The position numbers and the translations under genes were made by a program. The notes below the pieces were generated by a model. The model was given only the letters and a program-made list of their open reading frames with translations. It did no database searches and was not told the DNA's origin. From Bacillota bacterium (GTDB lineage Bacteria > Bacillota > Clostridia > Oscillospirales > Acutalibacteraceae), in the NCBI GenBank assembly GCA_023458755.1, contig JAEWYE010000076.1, forward strand, positions 62,001 through 126,000: a stretch of 64,000 bases of DNA, written 5' to 3'. This document shows positions 60,766 to 64,000 of the stretch, piece by piece; the stretch's first letter is position 1, and each line of letters begins with the position of its first letter.

Positions 60766-62045
60766 AAAAAGCATTTGCAGTTGTTCTGGCACTTGCAATG
60801 GCAGTGTCCATGTTTACCGGCTGTTCCAGTAAACCTGCAGAATCCAATTCTGCAGCCTCAGCTACATCCAACGCAGCAGGCGCTAAAACAAAAGTCACCT
60901 ATTGGTATTGGGCAGATAACTCTGCATATTCCACAAAGATGCAGGATATCGTAAAAGAATTCAACAGCTCAAACAAATCCAACATCGAAGTCGTTGCTCA
61001 GGAGTATCCGTGGGATGGCGGCGCATACAGTGAGAATTTATTCACTGCAGTAATGGGCGGCGGCGGACCGGATGCAGCTTCCTGGAAACTGACATCCACC
61101 CCATTGTTCACCGCAAACAAGCTGCTTGCTAACCTGGATTCCTACATTGCAAAATGGAGCGACAAGAGCGACATTGATGACAGTCTCTATGCTACCATGA
61201 AAAAGGCAAGCGGAACTGACAGCGTTTATGTTATGCCTTGGAATACACAGGTTCTTTATGTTTACTACAGACCTTCCATGTTTAAGGCTGCAGGCGTAAC
61301 CGTTCCGACAACCTATGCGGATTTCTTAACAGCTTGCAAAAAGCTTACTAGAGATACCAACGGCGACGGCAAGACTGACGTTTACGGCTTTGGTATGAGA
61401 GGCGCAAAGGGCGGCCAAGAACCTTGGGGAAGCTTTATTTATGCAGCCGGCGGCAACTTTGCTGATCTGACAAGCGCAAAATCCGTAAAAGGTATGCAGG
61501 ACTTTATCGACCTTTATAAGAATCACTATGTTCCGCCTACCGCTACAACCGATGGCTTTAACCAGATCATCGCAAACTTCAAATCCGGCAAAACCGCTAT
61601 GACAGTTCACCACATCGGTTCTTCCGCAGATATGATTAAAACATTCGGCGACGATGTTGACGCATTCGTGTTCCCGAAGGGCGAAGGCCAATGGACATCT
61701 ATGGGCGATACCGAAAACGTTATGTTTGAAAAGAGCAAGAACAAAGATGCTACTTTCGAGTGGATTTCTTACCTTGCAACCGGTAAAGGTCAGGAAGAAT
61801 GGTGCGTTACCACAGGTAATGTTCCGGTAAGCAAAAAGGTACAGAAACTGGATGAGTTCCAAAAGAACAAATTTATGAAGGTTTCCATTGCCGGTCAGCC
61901 ATATGCAGGCATTCTCCCGATTCTTGATACAACCACAGAGTGGATTAGCACAACTTGGCCGAACACAGTATCCGCTGCACTTACAGGCGATACTTCGGCG
62001 GCAGACGCAATGAAAACATTGCAAAACGCACTTTACAAGAAATAA
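60762..62045 (+). CDS. Sugar ABC transporter solute-binding lipoprotein
   Basis: A 427-residue binding protein with a lipoprotein signal peptide (MAVSMFTGCSSKP, lipidated Cys about 21). Family 1 features: YWYWADNSAYSTKMQDIVKE at the start of the mature part, GGGGPDAASWKLTS, SGKTAMTVHHIGSSADM. ATG 60762 overlaps the gntR stop (ATGA). It is highly Ala/Lys-rich and well coded. Position behind the uronate operon suggests uronides, pectin fragments or pentoses; the ligand cannot be read from sequence. Confidence 0.88.
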   Translation: MKKAFAVVLALAMAVSMFTGCSSKPAESNSAASATSNAAGAKTKVTYWYWADNSAYSTKMQDIVKEFNSSNKSNIEVVAQEYPWDGGAYSENLFTAVMGGGGPDAASWKLTSTPLFTANKLLANLDSYIAKWSDKSDIDDSLYATMKKASGTDSVYVMPWNTQVLYVYYRPSMFKAAGVTVPTTYADFLTACKKLTRDTNGDGKTDVYGFGMRGAKGGQEPWGSFIYAAGGNFADLTSAKSVKGMQDFIDLYKNHYVPPTATTDGFNQIIANFKSGKTAMTVHHIGSSADMIKTFGDDVDAFVFPKGEGQWTSMGDTENVMFEKSKNKDATFEWISYLATGKGQEEWCVTTGNVPVSKKVQKLDEFQKNKFMKVSIAGQPYAGILPILDTTTEWISTTWPNTVSAALTGDTSAADAMKTLQNALYKK

Positions 62046-62114
62046 GCAGAGGCAAGTGATGGTGAGCTGCTGCCAATCGCAGCAGCTCACATGATTTAAA
62101 ATGAGGTGATTTGG

Positions 62115-62993
62115 TTGCCCCGCAAAAAAATTAATATATGGCCATATCTGTTAATTATGCCGGCACTGATTATCGTACTGGCAATGGTATTGGTCCCTGC
62201 GGTAAATGCAATTCTAATGAGTTTTCAAAGCTATGACCTAAGGCGTCCGAACAGCATTGACTTTATTGGTTTAAGCAATTACATGGAAGTTTTCAAAGAT
62301 AAACTATTCTGGGAATCACTGGTCAAAACCGTATTATGGGTAATCTTCGGTGTTGGATTCCAATTTATTTTTGGCTTTATTCTGGCCTTGTTATTAAATA
62401 AGAAATTTAAGGGCAGAGGAGCTGTTCGTGCAGTAAGTTTGGTCCCATGGGTTACGCCGGGTGTTTTAATCGGCTTAATGTGGGTATGGATCTACGATGG
62501 CAACTATGGTGTCTTGAATGATTTACTATTGAAATTCGGATGGATTCAGGACAAAATTCCATTTTTGGCACAAAAGAGCACGGCTTTTCCGTCTGTCGTT
62601 GTAACAATTATATGGCAGGGAATTCCTTTCTTTGCTCTCATGCTTTTGGCTGGCCTTCAGGGTGTTCCGGGTGAGCTTTACGAGGCAGCGGATATTGACG
62701 GTGCCAACTGGTTCCAAAAGCTTTTCCGCGTTACCATTCCGTCCATTAAAAATACCATATTTATTACCACGCTGCTGCGTATTATCTGGGTTGCAAACTC
62801 TGTTGACGTTATTTTCAACATGACGGGCGGCGGACCAGCATATTCTTCACAAACACTCAGCGTTTACATTTTCAACAAAGCAAATTCCTTAAACCTCGGG
62901 TATGCTTCGAGTATGTCCATTGTGCTTACTCTGCTGCTGCTGTGCATCGCAGTCCCGTATTTAAAGAATATCTTTAAGAATCAGGAGGCATAA
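62115..62993 (+). CDS. Sugar ABC transporter permease (first)
   Basis: A 292-residue permease with six segments. TTG 62115 (MPRKKINIWPYLL) is used because gaggtg lies seven bases before it; the GTG at 62106 overlaps that site. The EAA loop is GELYEAADIDGANWFQKLFR followed by VTIPSIKN. It forms the channel with the following gene. There is no ATPase gene in the operon, so the shared MsmX-type ATPase is presumed. Confidence 0.9.
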   Translation: MPRKKINIWPYLLIMPALIIVLAMVLVPAVNAILMSFQSYDLRRPNSIDFIGLSNYMEVFKDKLFWESLVKTVLWVIFGVGFQFIFGFILALLLNKKFKGRGAVRAVSLVPWVTPGVLIGLMWVWIYDGNYGVLNDLLLKFGWIQDKIPFLAQKSTAFPSVVVTIIWQGIPFFALMLLAGLQGVPGELYEAADIDGANWFQKLFRVTIPSIKNTIFITTLLRIIWVANSVDVIFNMTGGGPAYSSQTLSVYIFNKANSLNLGYASSMSIVLTLLLLCIAVPYLKNIFKNQEA

Positions 62994-62995
62994 AA

Positions 62996-63838
62996 ATGAA
63001 CAGCAAAAAGAAAAAGCAAGCATTCTTAAGAATTGCCATCCTGTATTTGCCGCTGGCATTGATCCTTCTGTTTTTACTTTTTCCGTTTTACTGGACTTTT
63101 GTAACATCCATTAAGCCGGAGCAGGAGCTTTATGGCAGCGTCGTAACCTATTGGCCGCGAAGCCTGACGTTTGAGTCTTACCGCAAGCTGTTTATGGATT
63201 TCAATTTTTTGCAGCCCATGTATAACAGCTTTATTGTAGCCACTACCACTACGATTCTTTCGTTGGTCGTTTCCATTTTGGCGGCATATTCCTTCTCTCG
63301 CTACCGTTTCAAAGGCAAAAAAGCGTTCATGATTCTGTTTTTAACCAACAACATGTTCCCCACGGTTCTGCTGTTGATTCCGCTTTACGCCATCATGCGC
63401 AGCATCGGTATTCTTTATACCCCTATGGCGTTGGTACTTGCATACACAACCTTTACCATACCTTTCTCAGTTTGGCTGCTGAACGGCTATTTAAATGACT
63501 TGCCGCTGTCTCTTGAAGAAGCTGCTATGATTGACGGTGCAGGCAGGGCAACCGCGTTTTTGAAAATTATTCTTCCTATCGTCATACCATGTTTGATTGC
63601 AACCGGTGTTTATATATTCATGACATCCTGGAATGAATACACCTTCGCCGTTATGTTTACAAACGAGAATAACCGTACCATTCCTGTCGCATTAAAGAAC
63701 TTGATTGGTCAGCTGGGTGTTCAGTGGGATCTGCTGACAGCCGGAGGAATCATAACAATTATCCCTGTGTGCATTATGTTCTTCTTTGCACAAAAGAGAT
63801 TAGTTGAAGGCCTTACTGCCGGCGCAGTAAAAGGCTGA
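62996..63838 (+). CDS. Sugar ABC transporter permease (second)
   Basis: A 280-residue MalG/AraQ-type permease, ATG 62996 only two bases after the previous stop, behind caggagg. The EAA loop is SLEEAAMIDGAGRATAFLKI, and the tail VEGLTAGAVKG is typical. Six membrane segments. Confidence 0.92.
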   Translation: MNSKKKKQAFLRIAILYLPLALILLFLLFPFYWTFVTSIKPEQELYGSVVTYWPRSLTFESYRKLFMDFNFLQPMYNSFIVATTTTILSLVVSILAAYSFSRYRFKGKKAFMILFLTNNMFPTVLLLIPLYAIMRSIGILYTPMALVLAYTTFTIPFSVWLLNGYLNDLPLSLEEAAMIDGAGRATAFLKIILPIVIPCLIATGVYIFMTSWNEYTFAVMFTNENNRTIPVALKNLIGQLGVQWDLLTAGGIITIIPVCIMFFFAQKRLVEGLTAGAVKG

Positions 63839-63857
63839 TATAAAAGGAGTAGTAAGA

Positions 63858-64000
63858 ATGAGTAACGAAAATCTAAACGAAAAGGCAAAGCAGCTTAGAG
63901 CAGACATTATAAGAATGCTTTACACCTGCCAATCCGGACATCCGGGCGGCTCTCTTTCCTGCGTGGAAATCTTAATGTCACTTTATTACAAAGTTGCAAA
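63858..64000 (+). CDS. Transketolase, N-terminal subunit (cut by window end)
   Basis: Forty-seven codons are visible from ATG 63858 (ribosome site aaaggag). KAKQLRADIIRMLYTCQSGH followed by PGGSLSCVEILMSLYY is the start of the thiamine-diphosphate-binding half of clostridial split transketolases. It lies 19 bases after the permease gene, so it is likely part of the same operon, which would tie the transporter to pentose or uronate sugars. The C-terminal subunit should follow outside the window. Confidence 0.88.
   Translation, partial: MSNENLNEKAKQLRADIIRMLYTCQSGHPGGSLSCVEILMSLYYKVA

Overview
The window looks like a low-to-mid GC Gram-positive chromosome of the class Clostridia, probably an Oscillospiraceae-type gut or anaerobic fermenter. 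The pointers are strong AGGAGG-type ribosome sites, frequent TTG/GTG starts, many intrinsic terminators, a type III glutamine synthetase, a split archaeal-type glutamate synthase, two sugar ABC transporters without their own ATPase, a class B sortase, and conjugative-transposon genes of clostridial type. The genus is inference; there is no rRNA or housekeeping marker to fix it.

1-13.5 kb is mobile-element DNA: the end of a MobC gene, a CD1845-type membrane protein, an Abi-like gene, a MobA/VirD2-type relaxase, then an XRE regulator and a six-gene, single-strand defence cluster (4106-13297). That cluster holds a Ymh/TIGR02391 protein with an RxxxxH HEPN motif, a TIR-domain protein, type III Mod methylase, an XRE-ImmA/IrrE protease-like protein, a DUF4411 PIN-like protein and the type III Res helicase-nuclease. 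It ends in a run of hairpins. 13.6-14.9 kb holds debris: a frameshifted OmpR-type response regulator and a broken IS200 transposase.

15-31 kb is a starch/maltodextrin locus. On the minus strand lies an operon malF-malG-binding protein-CBM34/GH13_20 maltogenic enzyme-GH13 glucosidase, with a divergent LacI regulator, a secreted starch-binding (CBM26-like) sortase substrate and a class B sortase. On the plus strand lies an operon of two tandem paralogous alpha/beta-hydrolase esterases with C-terminal Ig-like and starch-binding-like domains, an MFS exporter, an orphan pyruvate-kinase C-domain protein and a second LacI regulator. A 26-bp palindrome sits on the esterase promoter and a related TTAAGCGCTT site sits on the second regulator's own promoter. 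The whole block is bracketed by two direct copies of a ~65-bp hairpin repeat. 31.4-32.5 kb is an internally deleted IS3-type element. 32.6-35.7 kb is the recombination end of a conjugative or mobilizable transposon (sigma-like HTH protein, a 13-residue leader peptide with an attenuator-like hairpin, TnpW, large serine recombinase), stopping just before the terminator of an initiator tRNA-Met gene. It is possible, but not proven, that everything from 1 to 35.66 kb is one element carrying both a defence island and a starch locus.

35.7-49.4 kb reads as core chromosome: tRNA-fMet, a cohesin/cadherin-like surface protein, an SDR epimerase, MarR plus a CrtO-like acyltransferase, a MATE exporter, a YaiI/YqxD protein, then the five-gene glutamate synthase operon divergent from glnN (glutamine synthetase III). 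The glnN leader carries an intrinsic terminator between promoter and gene. 49.9-51.6 kb is tRNA-Gly(CCC) followed by integrase and helicase fragments and a gdx guanidinium exporter behind a guanidine-I (ykkC) riboswitch.

52-64 kb is a hexuronate catabolic regulon: lacI-uxaC on one strand and uxaB-uxaA-kdgK-eda on the other, with identical TTGTAAGCACTTACAA operators at both promoters. Next come a GntR/FCD regulator, a binding protein, two permeases and the start of a split transketolase. Together these convert glucuronate/galacturonate to pyruvate and glyceraldehyde-3-phosphate and feed the pentose pathway.
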